Shown: positions 1 to 9,313, counted from the stretch's first letter. The stretch: DNA of 64,000 nucleotides from TMP-86 sp044226865 (GCA_044226865.1 JBGAGE010000006.1:434001-498000), one strand, 5' to 3'. Notes: generated from the letters alone by a model not told the origin. Made by a program: numbers and translations.

Positions 1-1
1 G

Positions 2-292
2 GATTTCGGCCGCACGCTCACCAGCAACGGCGATGGCACGGACCACGGCTGGGGTTCACATCAGTTGGTGATGGGCGGCGCCGTGAAGGGTGGTGACATC
101 CACGGCCGCATGCCGGAACTTACCATCGGCGGGCCGGATGATCTGGACGCCGGGCGCATGATTCCGGCGCAATCGGTGGATCAGTACGTGGCCACGCTGG
201 TGCGCTGGTTCGGACTCGATGAGGCGCAGCTCGACGCCGTGGTGCCCAACCTCGGCGCCTTCGCCAGCCGCGACCTTGGCTTCATGGCCTGA
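2..292 (+). CDS. DUF1501 domain-containing protein, C-terminal fragment
   Basis: The reading frame is open from the window edge and ends at TGA 290-292, so only the last 96 residues are visible. The fragment begins DFGRT, continues through DHGWGSHQLVMGGAVKGG and GGPDD, and ends with a SVDQY..TLVRWFG segment. These are the closing motifs of DUF1501 proteins, a sulfatase/alkaline-phosphatase-fold family that is usually exported by Tat and often paired with a DUF1800 gene. The substrate is unknown. The partner gene, if present, lies outside the window. Confidence 0.8.
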   Translation, partial: DFGRTLTSNGDGTDHGWGSHQLVMGGAVKGGDIHGRMPELTIGGPDDLDAGRMIPAQSVDQYVATLVRWFGLDEAQLDAVVPNLGAFASRDLGFMA

Positions 293-317
293 TGGTGCGC
301 GGCCGGCGTACAGCCGG

Positions 318-2102
318 TCAGGCGATCAGTGCAGCGTCCGTGTCCACCACGCTGTCGATGCCGTCGCGCGCAATGCGCGCCTGCGCCAACGCCAGGGGTG
401 CGATGTGTCCCGCGTAGAACCGGGCGCTGGCCAGCTTGGCGCGATGGAACTCCGCGTCCTTCGAGCCGGCGGCGATCTGGCGCGCGGACGCATCCGCGGC
501 GCGCGCCATCAACCAGGCGCCCATCACCGTGCCCGCGGTCTTGAGATAAGGCACCGCGATGGCCAGCGCGCGCTTGGCATCGGTCATCAGCGCGGTGAGC
601 AGCACCTGCGTGGCCTCGCGCAGCGTCGCCACGCCCTCCAACGCCGCCGCCTTGGCAGCGGCCACCGACGTGTCCTTGGCATCGATCGCGGTCAGCGAGG
701 CCTGCATGTCGTCGATCATGGCGCGCATGGTCGCGCCGCCATCGCGCCCCACCTTCCGGCCGATCAGGTCATTGGCCTGGATGCCGGTGGTGCCCTCGTA
801 GATGGGCGTGATGCGCACGTCGCGGTAGTACTGCGCGGCGCCGGTTTCCTCGATGAAACCCATGCCGCCGTGGATCTGCACCCCCAGCGAGGTGATCTCC
901 ACGCCGTTTTCCGTGCACCAGGCCTTGACGATGGGGATGAGCAGATCGCCGCGCGCGGCCGCGGCCTCGCGCACTTTCGCGTCCGGATGCCCGCCGCCGA
1001 GGTCGAGTTGGTGCGCGGCGTACAGGCCGAGTGCGCGCATGGCCTCGGTGGTGGCCTTCATGGTCAGCAGCATGCGCTTGATGTCGGGGTGATGAATGAT
1101 GGGCATGGGGCCGGTGGCCGGCACCGGCGGCTTGCCCTGCACGCGGGTCTTGGCCCACTCGGCGGCCTGCTGGAAGGCGCGCTCGGAGAGCGCATAGCCT
1201 TCCAGGCCCACGGCCAGGCGCGCCGCATTCATCATGATGAACATGTACTCGAGCCCGCGATTGGGCTCGCCCACGAGGTAGCCGATGGCGCCTTTGTCAT
1301 CGCCATAGGCAAGCACGCAAGTGGGGCTGCCCTTGATGCCCAGCTTGTGCTCGATGGACACGGTGCGCACCTCATTGCGTGCACCCAGCGAGCCGTCCGC
1401 GTTCACCAGGACCTTGGGAACGATGAACAGCGAGATGCCCTTGCTGCCGGGAGGGGAGCCTTCGATGCGCGCCAGCACCATGTGAATGATGTTGGGTGTG
1501 AAATCATGGTCGCCGTAGGTGATGAAGATCTTCTGGCCGAAGACACGGTAATGATCGCCTTCGGGCACGGCGCGCGTGCGGATCGAACCCAGGTCCGTGC
1601 CGGCCTGCGGCTCGGTCAGGTTCATGGTGCCGGTCCATTCGCCGCTCACCATCTTGGGGAGAAACAACTTCTTCTGCGCCTCGCTCCCGCAATGGCTCAA
1701 CGCCTCGATGGCGCCCGCCGTGAGCATGGGGCAGAGCTTGAAGGCGAGATTGGCGGAGGCCCAGATTTCCTCCAGGGCCGTGTCCAGGACCTTCGGTACG
1801 CCCTGGCCGCCGTACTCGGGGGAGGCATTGAGCGTGGTCCAGCCGCCTTCGACGAATTTCGCAAAGGCGTCCTTGAACCCCGGCGCCGTGACCACGCCAT
1901 CTGGCGTCCACCTGGCACCGACGGTGTCACCGGCGCGGTTGATGGGCTCGATCACGCCCTCGGCGAATTTGCCCGCCTCCTCGAGGATGGAGTCGGAGGT
2001 CTCGGCGCCGAAGTCGGCGTGCGCGGGGACGGAGCGGATGGCGTCCTCGCCGATGAGTTCGCGCAGGACGAAGCGGATGTCGCGGACGGGAGCTCGATAC
2101 AT
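318..2102 (-). CDS. Acyl-CoA dehydrogenase (DmdC/FadE-like, long form)
   Basis: This 594-residue flavoprotein should introduce a trans-2 double bond into an acyl-CoA, passing electrons to ETF in the cytosol. The N-terminal half has the FAEGVIEPINRAGD and PEYGGQGVP motifs. The middle has MNLTEPQAGTDLGSIRT. The catalytic-base motif PIYEGTTGIQANDLIGRK lies near residue 430. An extra C-terminal helical domain gives the roughly 595-residue length typical of the DmdC-like subgroup rather than the 380-residue short-chain enzymes. The start codon lies 2 nt after the icmF stop, so the two are probably translated together. Because the upstream gene is an isobutyryl-CoA mutase, a short or branched acyl-CoA substrate is a reasonable inference. 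The exact substrate cannot be read from the sequence. Confidence 0.9.
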   Translation of the reverse strand: MYRAPVRDIRFVLRELIGEDAIRSVPAHADFGAETSDSILEEAGKFAEGVIEPINRAGDTVGARWTPDGVVTAPGFKDAFAKFVEGGWTTLNASPEYGGQGVPKVLDTALEEIWASANLAFKLCPMLTAGAIEALSHCGSEAQKKLFLPKMVSGEWTGTMNLTEPQAGTDLGSIRTRAVPEGDHYRVFGQKIFITYGDHDFTPNIIHMVLARIEGSPPGSKGISLFIVPKVLVNADGSLGARNEVRTVSIEHKLGIKGSPTCVLAYGDDKGAIGYLVGEPNRGLEYMFIMMNAARLAVGLEGYALSERAFQQAAEWAKTRVQGKPPVPATGPMPIIHHPDIKRMLLTMKATTEAMRALGLYAAHQLDLGGGHPDAKVREAAAARGDLLIPIVKAWCTENGVEITSLGVQIHGGMGFIEETGAAQYYRDVRITPIYEGTTGIQANDLIGRKVGRDGGATMRAMIDDMQASLTAIDAKDTSVAAAKAAALEGVATLREATQVLLTALMTDAKRALAIAVPYLKTAGTVMGAWLMARAADASARQIAAGSKDAEFHRAKLASARFYAGHIAPLALAQARIARDGIDSVVDTDAALIA

Positions 2103-2104
2103 GA

Positions 2105-5100
2105 TCAGACGTTCCTTCTGTACTGGCCGCCCACCTGGTAGAGGGCATTCGAAATCTGGCCCAGCGAACAGACCTTGACGGTCTCCATCAGTTCACCGAA
2201 CACGTTGCCGCCATGGGCGGCGGTCTTCTGCAATTTCTTCAGGGCCTCGCCCGACTGCGCGGCATGGCGCTTCTGGAAGGCGCGCACGCCGGCAACCTGC
2301 GATTGCTTCTCTTCCTCGGTGGAGCGGATCAGCTCGGCGAGCTTGTGCTCCTCCACGGCGCCGGCCGGGGCCAGGAAGGTGTTCACGCCGATCAACGGCA
2401 GGCTCCCGTCGTGCTTGCGCGTCTCGTAGTACAGGCTTTCCTCCTGGATCTTGCCGCGCTGGTACATGGTCTCCATGGCGCCCAGCACGCCGCCGCGCTC
2501 GGAAATGGATTCGAATTCCTTGTATACGGCTTCCTCCACCATGTCGGTGAGGTATTCCATCAGGAACGAGCCCGACCAGGGGTTCTGGTTGGTGTTCAGG
2601 CCGAGCTCGCGGTTGATGATGAGCTGGATGGCCACCGCGCGCCGTACGCTTTCCTCGGTTGGCGTGGTCAGCGCCTCGTCGTACGCATTGGTGTGCAGGG
2701 AATTGCAGTTGTCGAACAGCGCGTACATGGCCTGCAGCGTCGTGCGGATGTCGTTGAACTGGATTTCCTGCGCGTGCAGCGAGCGGCCCGAGGTCTGGAT
2801 GTGGTACTTCAACATCTGGCTTCGAGGAGCCGCGCGGTACAGGTCGCGCATGGCGCGTGCCCAGATGCGCCGGCCCACCCGGCCGATCACGGCGTACTCG
2901 GGGTCCATGCCGTTCGAGAAGAAAAACGAGAGGTTCGGCGCGAAGTCGTCGATCTTCATGCCGCGCGCCAGGTAGTACTCCACGATGGTGAAGCCGTTGG
3001 CCAGGGTGAAGGCCAGCTGGCTGATCGGGTTCGCGCCGGCCTCTGCGATGTGATAGCCGGAGATCGACACCGAATAGAAGTTGCGCACCTTCTTGTCGAT
3101 GAAATGCGCCTGCACGTCGCCCATCATGCGCAGCGCGAACTCGGTGGAGAAGATGCAGGTGTTCTGCGCCTGGTCTTCCTTCAGGATGTCGGCCTGCACC
3201 GTGCCGCGCACCTGTGCCATGGCCTCATCGCGGATGCGATCGTATTCCGTCTGGGAAAGCACGCCCGGCGCGATCATCTGGTCGGAGGCGAAACCGAGGA
3301 AGGCAAGGCCGCTGCCATCATGTCCCTGCGGTAAATCGCCGCGGTACACGGGCACCTCGTGACCATTGTCGCGCAGGCGCGCATGGATGCCGGCGATGTG
3401 CTTCTCGGCCGCAGCCCAGCGGCCCTCGGCCTTGAGGAAGCGCTCGACGCGCTGGTCCACCGCCGTGTTCATGAACATGGCGAGGATCATCGGCGCCGGG
3501 CCGTTGATGGTCATCGACACCGACGTCGTCGGCTTGCACAGGTCGAAGCCCGAATACAGGCGCTTCATGTCATCCAGCGAGGCGATGGACACGCCCGAGT
3601 TGCCGACGCGGCCGTAGATGTCGGGACGTGTGTCCGGGTCCTCGCCATACAGCGTGGTCGAATCGAAGGCCGTGGAAAGCCGCGTGGCGGCCTGGCCGCG
3701 CGCCAGGTAATGGAAGCGCCGGTTGGTGCGCTCCGGTCCGCCTTCGCCGGCGAACATGCGGATCGGGTCTTCCTGCTCGCGGCGGTACGGGTATACACCC
3801 CCGGTGTAGGGATAGGCGCCCGGCAGATTCTCCGTGAGCAGGAAATGCAGGGTCTCGCCCCAGTCCTTGAACTGCGGCACGGCGATCTTCGGCACCACCT
3901 GCTGGCTGAGCGTGGTGGTGTAGTTCTCGCCCGTGACGTTTTTGTCGCGCACCTGGTAGGTGAACGTGGTGTCGCTGACGGACTTCGCGCGCTGCGGCCA
4001 GCGCTTGAGCTCGGCGACGCTGGCGGCGCCCATCTCATCGAGCGCCTGATTGTAGGCGGCGCGCAGTTCGCGGCGCGTGGCATCGGCGTCCGCCGCTCCC
4101 AGCGCTGCCTCGCCGTAGCGGTCGAGCGGGGCGGGGAGCGGTGCGTCGTGCAGGGTCTTCAGGGATTCGTACAGGCCGAAGGCGCGGCGCGCGGCCGCGA
4201 CCTGCGCCTCGATGTCGGATTTGGCGTGGCGGCCATTCTCGGCGATCTCCGCCAGGTAGCGGCTGCGCTGGCCCGGGATCAGCGGCTCGCGCGCGGTGAA
4301 TTCGGTGGGGCCGACATCGGTGACGGCCCATTGCCCGCCGTTGCCGAGGCCGAGGGCAGAGGCCTTCAATTGCAGGCTGGAACAGATCGCATCGAACAGG
4401 CGGTTCACGCCCGGGTCGTTGAAGCGGCTGGCGATGGTGGGGTAGACCGGGATGAGCTCATCCGGCGTCTTGGCCTCGGCCGGGTGGTTGCGCCGCCACT
4501 GCTTGCGCACGTCGCGCAAGGCATCCGCCGCGCCGCGCTTCTCGGCCTTGTTGAGCACGGTCATGTCCGCGAAATCCAGCATGTCGATCTTCTCGAGCTG
4601 GCTGGCAGCGCCGTATTCGCTGGTCATCACATACATCGACAGATCGACGAAATCCGTGATCTGCGTGTCCGACTGGCCGATGCCCGCGGTCTCCACCACG
4701 ATGAGATCGAAGCCGGCGAGCTGGTAGAGGTCGATCACGTCCTTGAGCACGCCCGAGGTGGCCAGGTGCTGGCGGCGCGTGGCCAGTGAGCGCATGAAGA
4801 TGTTGTCGCTGGCAAGCGAGTTCATGCGAATGCGATCGCCCAACAACGCGCCACCCGAACGCCGGCGCGTGGGGTCCATGGCCACGACCGCGATCTGCAA
4901 TTTCGGGAAATGGCGCACGAAGCGCGACAGCAGCTCATCGTTGAGGCTGGACTTGCCAGCGCCGCCGGTACCGGTGAGGCCGATGACGGGTGCGCGCTTC
5001 TTCACCTTGGCCAGCGCCTTGCGCAGCGCATCGGGCGCGCCTTCGCTGCCCGAGGATTCCTCCAGCGCGGAAATGGTGCGGGCGAGGGTGATCGGATCCT

Positions 5101-5602
5101 TGGCGTTGACGGGGCCGGGCGAGAAGGCCGGCTTCTTCGCCGCGCGCACGCGCTTGAACACGTCTTCGATCATGCCCTTCAGGCCCAGCGTGCGGCCGTC
5201 CTCGGGCGTGTAGATCTTTTCCACGCCGTGGCGCTCGAGCGCCGCGATTTCGTCCGGCGCGATGGTGCCGCCGCCGCCCACGACCACGCGGATGTGCTCG
5301 CAGCCTTTCTCGCGCAGCATGTCAACCATGTAGGCGAAATATTCGTTGTGGCCGCCCTGATAAGAAGACACCGCGATGCCGTCCGCGTCTTCCTGGATGG
5401 CGGCGCGCACGATGTCGGCCACCGAGCGGTTGTGGCCGAGGTGCACGACTTCCGCGCCGTTGGATTGCAGCAGGCGGCGGATCATGTTGATGGCGGCATC
5501 GTGGCCGTCGAACAGAGAGGCGGCGGAGACGAAGCGCAGCGGGGCTGCATGCTCCGCGGTGGATTCACTTTTGAGTTCAGTGGCAGCGGATGACGCGCTC
5601 AT
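2105..5602 (-). CDS. icmF: Fused isobutyryl-CoA mutase IcmF
   Basis: This 1165-residue single chain combines three parts. The N-terminal cobalamin-binding domain carries DGHDAA (D32, H34, the lower cobalt ligand). A MeaB-type G-protein chaperone domain has the P-loop GLTGTGGAGKSS near residue 210. A C-terminal acyl-CoA mutase TIM barrel follows. It should interconvert isobutyryl-CoA and n-butyryl-CoA, or related acyl-CoAs, using adenosylcobalamin. By eye, Phe in RMFAG and Gln in AQNTCIF align with the Phe/Gln pair of isobutyryl-CoA mutases instead of the Tyr/Arg pair of methylmalonyl-CoA mutases. The acyl-CoA dehydrogenase follows in the same operon. The gene diverges from a tetR gene over a palindrome 22 bp upstream of its ATG, so local TetR repression is likely. 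Confidence 0.95.
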   Translation of the reverse strand: MSASSAATELKSESTAEHAAPLRFVSAASLFDGHDAAINMIRRLLQSNGAEVVHLGHNRSVADIVRAAIQEDADGIAVSSYQGGHNEYFAYMVDMLREKGCEHIRVVVGGGGTIAPDEIAALERHGVEKIYTPEDGRTLGLKGMIEDVFKRVRAAKKPAFSPGPVNAKDPITLARTISALEESSGSEGAPDALRKALAKVKKRAPVIGLTGTGGAGKSSLNDELLSRFVRHFPKLQIAVVAMDPTRRRSGGALLGDRIRMNSLASDNIFMRSLATRRQHLATSGVLKDVIDLYQLAGFDLIVVETAGIGQSDTQITDFVDLSMYVMTSEYGAASQLEKIDMLDFADMTVLNKAEKRGAADALRDVRKQWRRNHPAEAKTPDELIPVYPTIASRFNDPGVNRLFDAICSSLQLKASALGLGNGGQWAVTDVGPTEFTAREPLIPGQRSRYLAEIAENGRHAKSDIEAQVAAARRAFGLYESLKTLHDAPLPAPLDRYGEAALGAADADATRRELRAAYNQALDEMGAASVAELKRWPQRAKSVSDTTFTYQVRDKNVTGENYTTTLSQQVVPKIAVPQFKDWGETLHFLLTENLPGAYPYTGGVYPYRREQEDPIRMFAGEGGPERTNRRFHYLARGQAATRLSTAFDSTTLYGEDPDTRPDIYGRVGNSGVSIASLDDMKRLYSGFDLCKPTTSVSMTINGPAPMILAMFMNTAVDQRVERFLKAEGRWAAAEKHIAGIHARLRDNGHEVPVYRGDLPQGHDGSGLAFLGFASDQMIAPGVLSQTEYDRIRDEAMAQVRGTVQADILKEDQAQNTCIFSTEFALRMMGDVQAHFIDKKVRNFYSVSISGYHIAEAGANPISQLAFTLANGFTIVEYYLARGMKIDDFAPNLSFFFSNGMDPEYAVIGRVGRRIWARAMRDLYRAAPRSQMLKYHIQTSGRSLHAQEIQFNDIRTTLQAMYALFDNCNSLHTNAYDEALTTPTEESVRRAVAIQLIINRELGLNTNQNPWSGSFLMEYLTDMVEEAVYKEFESISERGGVLGAMETMYQRGKIQEESLYYETRKHDGSLPLIGVNTFLAPAGAVEEHKLAELIRSTEEEKQSQVAGVRAFQKRHAAQSGEALKKLQKTAAHGGNVFGELMETVKVCSLGQISNALYQVGGQYRRNV

Positions 5603-5624
5603 GGCTTTCCTGTTCGGTAAGTTA

Positions 5625-5640
5625 TATACTGGTGAGTATA
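5625..5640. promoter_or_regulatory. Perfect 16-bp palindrome, candidate TetR operator
   Basis: TATACT-GGTG-AGTATA is a perfect 6-bp inverted repeat around a 4-bp centre. It sits in the 71-bp gap between the divergent starts of icmF (5602) and the tetR gene (5674). Its AT-rich arms stand out against GC-rich surroundings and could also serve as -10 elements in either direction. Size, symmetry and position fit a TetR-family operator. The assignment is inferred from position and symmetry only. Confidence 0.65.
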
Positions 5641-5673
5641 CACGGGGTGAAAGCCCCCCGGCAAGTGAGCATC

Positions 5674-6321
5674 ATGGCCAGCAAAGTCGCGCGTTTGAAA
5701 CCGGAAAACCATGGGCAATCCCCCTGGCGCCCCTCGGAGGAGCGCGCCCGGCAGCGCGAAATCAAGCGTGAGGCCGTCATCCTGGCGGCCGCGCGCGCCT
5801 TCCGGCAGCGCGGCTACCACAACACCTCGGTGGATGACCTTGCCGCGCTCCTGAACGTCACCAAGCCCACCATCTATCACTACCTGCAGAACAAGGAAGA
5901 AATCCTGTTCGAGTGCTTCCGCACGGGTCTCGACCAGATCATGACTGCCTTCGATGACATCCGCGGCTCGGATCGGCCGGCGCTGGAGCGGTTGACCGCC
6001 GTGGTGCGCCGCTACGCGGAGGCCATCACCTCGGAGTTCGGCTGGTGCATGGTGAGGGCCGAGGATCAGGACCTGAGCCCCGTGATGAGCAAGCGCATCA
6101 ACGCCTTGAAGTCGCAGATCGACAAGGGCATCCGCGGGCTGATCAAGGACGGCATTGCAGACGGTTCCATCAGTCCTTGCGATCCCAAGATCACTGCGTT
6201 CGCCCTGGCCGGCGCGATGAACTGGATCGCGCACTGGCACCGGGCCGATGCGGAACTGTCGCCGGATCAGATTGCGGATAGGTTCCTGGCTACGTTTTTG
6301 AATGGGTTGAAACCGCGCTGA
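5674..6321 (+). CDS. TetR/AcrR-family transcriptional regulator
   Basis: This regulator of about 215 residues has an N-terminal helix-turn-helix: AARAFRQRGYHNTSVDDLAALL, then VTKPTIYHYLQNKEEIL, the canonical TetR recognition-helix pattern. The C-terminal half is helical and ligand-binding (TetR_C type). It is divergent from the icmF/acyl-CoA dehydrogenase operon and separated from it by the palindrome at 5625-5640. It therefore probably represses that operon and itself in response to an acyl-CoA or fatty acid. I chose ATG 5674. An in-frame GTG at 5647 would add nine residues and cannot be excluded. The ligand is unknown. Confidence 0.88.
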   Translation: MASKVARLKPENHGQSPWRPSEERARQREIKREAVILAAARAFRQRGYHNTSVDDLAALLNVTKPTIYHYLQNKEEILFECFRTGLDQIMTAFDDIRGSDRPALERLTAVVRRYAEAITSEFGWCMVRAEDQDLSPVMSKRINALKSQIDKGIRGLIKDGIADGSISPCDPKITAFALAGAMNWIAHWHRADAELSPDQIADRFLATFLNGLKPR

Positions 6322-6401
6322 GCCAGGCTTCAACGGCCTTCTTCGTGGTTGCCCGCCACATTGAATCGCGCCACACTCGGGCGCATGTACGCGGTCATGC
6401 A

Positions 6402-7094
6402 ATGAAGGAGACGACTCTGCCAAGGAACCCGCCCTCTGCTGCGGCTCGTGCACGGCCAATCCCAAAGACCGGACGTGCGTTGCGGCGGACATTTCACGTC
6501 GGCAAGGTGCCGCAACAGGCCCGCAGCAAGGCAACGGTCGCGCGCATACTGGCGGCGAGTACGGCCTTGGTGCGTCTGCATGGAATTCCCGGCATGTCGA
6601 TGAGCGCCATCGCCACCCGCGCAAAGGTCCCCGTGGGTTCTCTTTACAAATATTTCCCCAGCAAGACGGCGGTCGTGCATCGCCTGTTCATCGACCGGCT
6701 TTCCTCCTATCACCCGCTCATGGAACGCGAAATGCGCGGCGTGAAGTCGGCCGCCGGTTGTGCCCGCGCACTGCGGCGCGCCGTTTTTCGGATCTACGCG
6801 GCCAACCGTGGCGATCCCCTCATGCAGGACATCTGGGCGGGCGTCCAGGCCGACCGGACGATCCGCGAATTGCATGAGGCCGACAATGACTACTACACGC
6901 AGGCGCTGTTCGACCTGGCCAAGTTGGCGCGAAGCCGGCTGGGCCGTGACGTGTTGAAGCGCCGCTCGGTCATCGTCAATGAGCTCATCGATTCGGTGAT
7001 CCGGCTATGCATCAGGCTGCCGCCGTCGGTCGCGAAGCCGATGCTCGACGATGCCGTCTCAATCGGGGTCGCGTCCCTGGGTATTCGTACCTGA
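6402..7094 (+). CDS. TetR/AcrR-family transcriptional regulator
   Basis: The N-terminal extension of about 45 basic residues is unusually long. It is followed by a TetR helix-turn-helix with TALVRLHGIPGMSMSAIATRA and VPVGSLYKYFPSKTAVV. The C-terminal domain resembles the TetR_C families that sense hydrophobic ligands, but I cannot name a subfamily. The gene converges with the SDR gene, with 18 bp between their ends, at the distal end of the PQQ alcohol dehydrogenase cluster, so it may regulate that cluster. ATG 6402 has only a weak ribosome-binding site. An in-frame upstream ATG at 6345 is possible. Confidence 0.85.
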   Translation: MKETTLPRNPPSAAARARPIPKTGRALRRTFHVGKVPQQARSKATVARILAASTALVRLHGIPGMSMSAIATRAKVPVGSLYKYFPSKTAVVHRLFIDRLSSYHPLMEREMRGVKSAAGCARALRRAVFRIYAANRGDPLMQDIWAGVQADRTIRELHEADNDYYTQALFDLAKLARSRLGRDVLKRRSVIVNELIDSVIRLCIRLPPSVAKPMLDDAVSIGVASLGIRT

Positions 7095-7112
7095 TGCTGC
7101 GGGCGTGGCCGG

Positions 7113-7883
7113 TCAGGTGCCGCCCGCGATCTTCTCGAACAGTGCGATCGACGGGCCAGCCAGCCAGCCTCCATCGATGCCGATGGCTTCGCCGGTCACG
7201 TACGACGCATCGTTCGAGGCGAGAAAGTGGATCAACGCAGCCACCTCTTCCGGCTGGCCGATCCGTCCGACCGGCGCCAGTGTCTTGACGAGTTCGAGTT
7301 CCGCGTCCGCACCCCCCTGGTGATTGATGGGAGTGTCGATCGTGCCGGGACAGACCGCATTGACGCGGATGCCTTGCGGGGCAAGCTCGATGGCGGCGGT
7401 CTTGGTGAGGCCGATGACCGCGTACTTCGAGGCAACGTAGGCGCCGTAGGTCGGGACGCCGACCAGGCCCGCCAGCGAGGAGACGTTGACGATGGCGCCG
7501 CCCTTGGGCATGTGCGCCAGCGCATGCTTGGTGGCGTACACCACGCCGAATGTGTTCGTTTTCAAGTGTTGTTCCAGCGTCTCCCGGCCCATATCGTAGG
7601 CGGTCGGGCCGATCTGGCCGTGTCCCGCATTGTTGACGAGTATGTCGATACGGCCAAAGCGGTCGGCTGCCTGCTTCATCACGCGCGCCATGTCTTCCTC
7701 GATGCCCACGTCGGCACGCGCGAATTCGAAGCCGCTTTCCCGCGCCAGGTCCGAACTGTCACGCCGGTTGGTGATCAGCACCTTGGCGCCGGCCGCCACG
7801 AAGCGCTTGGCCGTCGCCAGCCCGATGCCGGATCCGCCACCTGTGATCACCGCCACCTTGTCACGAATCGAGAAGAGTTCCAT
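7113..7883 (-). CDS. SDR-family NAD(P)-dependent oxidoreductase
   Basis: This 256-residue classical short-chain dehydrogenase/reductase has the Rossmann motif TGGGSGIG near residue 14, NNAG near residue 90 and the catalytic YxxxK in YVASK near residue 155. It ends in the usual C-terminal GEAIGIDGGW. It should oxidise an alcohol or reduce a ketone with NAD(P)(H) in the cytosol. ATG 7883 is preceded by AGGAG at good spacing, so the longer frame starting at 7931 is not used. It lies 44 bp downstream of the beta-helix/cytochrome gene on the same strand. It may act on the product of the periplasmic oxidation after uptake, which is inference. Confidence 0.92.
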   Translation of the reverse strand: MELFSIRDKVAVITGGGSGIGLATAKRFVAAGAKVLITNRRDSSDLARESGFEFARADVGIEEDMARVMKQAADRFGRIDILVNNAGHGQIGPTAYDMGRETLEQHLKTNTFGVVYATKHALAHMPKGGAIVNVSSLAGLVGVPTYGAYVASKYAVIGLTKTAAIELAPQGIRVNAVCPGTIDTPINHQGGADAELELVKTLAPVGRIGQPEEVAALIHFLASNDASYVTGEAIGIDGGWLAGPSIALFEKIAGGT

Positions 7884-7927
7884 GCATGCGCTCCTGGTCG
7901 TAGGTTGTATTTGCCGGCCGGCTGCGA

Positions 7928-9313
7928 TCAAGGCTTGAGATCATTGAGGATATAGCTGGCCACCGCAAGCCGCACGTCTTCGGGAAGGTAAGCCTGCGGA
8001 GGCATCTCCCCGTAGTCCTTGCGCTTCTTGGTCGGCGCCGCAATCCATCGTGCCAATTCGCCCGGCTTGCCTTTGTAGAGCGCCTGGATCACCACCATCG
8101 GCGGTCCGAGCAGGCGTGTGGAGTAACTGTGGCATCCGGTGCACACCGCCAGATAGGTGAGCCGGCCCTTCTGCGTCCCGGTGAGCGATGCGCTCGCCAC
8201 CGGCTTGTCGAGCTGCTGGGTGCGTATGTTCGCGGTCGTGAACGCCGGGTCGCACTTGCCCCATTCGTCGGTACCGATGGTGCGGATCGCCGCCGCGTTG
8301 ACCAGGCAATTGTTGCGCCCCTTACCCGTGGTCATGATGTCGGGGCCCAGCTTCTGGTCGATTGCGCCGAGCATGCTGCCGATCACGCCCTGGGGCTGCT
8401 GTCCGTTCGCGAGGAAGATGTTGCCCATGATCTTGTGCGAATCCGGCAGGGGATCTTCGCGTGGATCGGGAGGCGCGGGCAGGAAGGCTTGATCCGTGAT
8501 CAGGATGCCCACGCTCTGATTGTCACGGATGATGTTGCCCTCGACCACGGAGGCGTCGGCGGCATAGATGAGAATGCCCGTGCCCGGTGGCACGCCGCTG
8601 GTGATCGAGCCCTCCGGCGCGAAATTCGGCGTGTTGTTGTTGACGATGAAATTGTTGCGGATGATGGAATGCTCAGCGACCTTGATCGGCAGTCCGGGAA
8701 TCAAGGTCTGGATGATCCCGCTCGAGTTGTCGTGCACGTAGTTGCCCTCGACGAGCATGTTGCGCGAGTTCTCGGTCTCGATGCCGATGACGTTGTGGTG
8801 CGTCTCGTTGGCGCGGATATCGACGTTTTCGCACATGCCTGCATAGATGGCCGCGTCTTCGACGTCCCAGACGGTGTTCCAGGCGACGAGCCCGTTCTTG
8901 CCGAATTGCGGGAAGATGCCGTAGAAGCTGCGGCCCTCGACCCGGTTGCGGATGATGCGGAAATTATTGCCGCCCTGGGTCATGATGCCGTTGCCCTTGT
9001 AATGGCGGACGTACATCTGTTCGATGGTTGCGCCGTGGCCCGCAACCAGGATGCCATCGTTCAGCTCACCGCGACCGTCCAGGGTGGGCCATTCGCCGCC
9101 ATCAATCACCCCGAGCAGGTGGATGTTGTCCTTATCGACGAACACCGTCTCGTGGTAGGTGCCCGGCATCACCAACACGGTGTCTCCCGGCTTGGCCCGG
9201 TTCACGCCCTGCTGGATGCTCTCGCCGGCCTTTACCACGATCTCGGCGGCCGAAACCGTCGCGCTCGTCACGATGCTTACCAATGCGATCAACAGGAAAG
9301 TCCTGGTCTTCAT
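7928..9313 (-). CDS. Secreted parallel beta-helix protein fused to a C-terminal cytochrome c domain
   Basis: This 461-residue protein has a signal peptide (MKTRTFLLIALVSIVTSATVSAA). A long right-handed parallel beta-helix follows, shown by repeated short strands with Asn ladders such as IIRNRVEG, NIDIRANETHHNVIG and SIIRNNFIVNNN. The N-terminal AGESIQQGVNRAKPGDTVLVMPGTY is typical of NosD/pectate-lyase-like helices. Near residue 390 a haem c site CTGCH begins a mono-haem domain, with GEMPPQAYL as the likely distal Met segment. The protein should be periplasmic and redox-active. The beta-helix may bind or modify a substrate, possibly a polysaccharide, but this is not established. Neighbours are a di-haem peroxidase upstream and an SDR downstream. 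The fusion is unusual. Confidence 0.85.
   Translation of the reverse strand: MKTRTFLLIALVSIVTSATVSAAEIVVKAGESIQQGVNRAKPGDTVLVMPGTYHETVFVDKDNIHLLGVIDGGEWPTLDGRGELNDGILVAGHGATIEQMYVRHYKGNGIMTQGGNNFRIIRNRVEGRSFYGIFPQFGKNGLVAWNTVWDVEDAAIYAGMCENVDIRANETHHNVIGIETENSRNMLVEGNYVHDNSSGIIQTLIPGLPIKVAEHSIIRNNFIVNNNTPNFAPEGSITSGVPPGTGILIYAADASVVEGNIIRDNQSVGILITDQAFLPAPPDPREDPLPDSHKIMGNIFLANGQQPQGVIGSMLGAIDQKLGPDIMTTGKGRNNCLVNAAAIRTIGTDEWGKCDPAFTTANIRTQQLDKPVASASLTGTQKGRLTYLAVCTGCHSYSTRLLGPPMVVIQALYKGKPGELARWIAAPTKKRKDYGEMPPQAYLPEDVRLAVASYILNDLKP

Noticed and set aside
219..2141. 640-residue open frame antisense to the acyl-CoA dehydrogenase
   Set aside because: It is an antisense shadow. Composition is biased to His/Arg/Gly/Ala and no domain is recognisable, whereas the minus strand has a full acyl-CoA dehydrogenase.
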